Origin: Sphingobacterium faecium
GTDB lineage: Bacteria > Bacteroidota > Bacteroidia > Sphingobacteriales > Sphingobacteriaceae
NCBI RefSeq assembly: GCF_003054045.1
Contig: NZ_QBKH01000009.1
Span: 55,222-119,221, forward strand
Direction: 5' to 3'
Length of the DNA: 64,000 bases
Shown here: piece by piece, positions 63,900 through 64,000 of the stretch
How positions within the stretch are numbered: the stretch's first letter is position 1
Layout of the letters: every line of letters begins with the position of its first letter
Translations under genes and position numbers: made by a program
Notes under the pieces: generated by a model
Database searches by the model: none
Told to the model about the DNA's origin: nothing
Seen by the model: the letters and a program-made list of their open reading frames with translations, nothing else

Positions 63900-63907
63900 T
63901 ATCTTTG
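63900..63907 (+). promoter_or_regulatory. -7 box near the window end
   Basis: TATCTTTG on the plus strand, about 45 bp before a strong terminator hairpin, with no gene between. Either a short RNA is made here or the segment belongs to a feature continuing beyond the window. Confidence 0.35.
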
Positions 63908-63949
63908 TAGCGTCCTAGAATAGGTTGACATATAAATTTAACGATAATT

Positions 63950-63983
63950 ATCCTTACTTGACTATTTCAAGTAAGGATTTTTT
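63950..63983 (+). terminator. Terminator-like hairpin at the window end
   Basis: A perfect 12-bp stem (ATCCTTACTTGA and TCAAGTAAGGAT) with a 5-nt loop and a T6 tail. No plus-strand gene precedes it within 1.8 kb. It could end a small RNA, act as an attenuator for a gene beyond the window, or shield the end of a mobile element. Confidence 0.65.
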
Positions 63984-64000
63984 GTTTATGTACTTGACTA

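Noticed and set aside
1..64000. tRNA and rRNA genes
   Set aside because: No intergenic stretch showed a tRNA cloverleaf or conserved rRNA segment by eye; a covariance search was not possible.

Overview
The window looks like chromosomal DNA from a Sphingobacteriaceae member (Bacteroidota; Sphingobacterium- or Pedobacter-like). The DNA is AT-rich. It has three SusC/SusD pairs plus a further TonB-dependent receptor/lipoprotein pair. Many genes are preceded by the Bacteroidota -7 box TAnnTTTG(C). It also carries DUF4286, DUF983, DUF6520, DUF6600 and MauE-type proteins usual in this group. No rRNA, tRNA or CRISPR was found.

Layout. (i) 1-9.7 kb: 3' part of a tandem universal stress protein, an OmpA-family porin, a DEAD-box RNA helicase, rlmB, dnaX (with an A10 slippery run), a frameshifted aquaporin and a transglutaminase-fold protein. 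(ii) 9.7-17 kb: a TonB receptor with a beta-helix lipoprotein, then a LolD-like ATPase, a His-rich FtsX-like permease and a DUF3299 protein that look like a metal-handling module. (iii) 17-30.5 kb: housekeeping operons. These are dedA-ppa-corC/hlyC-rsmE, HIT, greA, a two-component system preceded by an S9-peptidase-like lipoprotein lacking two catalytic residues, small conserved proteins, an RluA-type synthase and an mlaEFD-like lipid transport operon. (iv) 30.5-37.6 kb: DUF6600 protein with 75-bp repeats, pncB, a methyltransferase, a lipoprotein, a GH16 glucanase and a PDZ/retropepsin-like protein. (v) 37.7-49.6 kb: two SusCD operons whose promoters, leaders and SusC N-termini are clearly related. 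(vi) 49.6-54.1 kb: a gene-poor stretch, an AraC regulator, a MauE-like membrane protein and a DUF6520 peptide. (vii) 54.1-60.1 kb: a thioredoxin-like/SusC/SusD operon on the minus strand. (viii) 60.1-64 kb: accessory DNA with a phased 11-bp TCGA array, an XRE regulator under a 26-bp palindrome, a nucleotidyltransferase-HEPN protein, and an endonuclease/phosphatase gene whose 3' end is lost.

The most unusual object is a roughly 410-bp array (60489-60901) in which TCGA, or a close variant, recurs every 11 bp over three phase-locked blocks with unrelated 6-7 nt spacers. It lies upstream of the promoter of the thioredoxin-like/SusC/SusD operon. It encodes no convincing protein and matches no feature class I know. 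Its nearest analogue is an iteron or centromere-like array for a cooperatively binding protein.

Positions and motifs were read by eye. Families are assigned from recognisable motifs, not from database searches.
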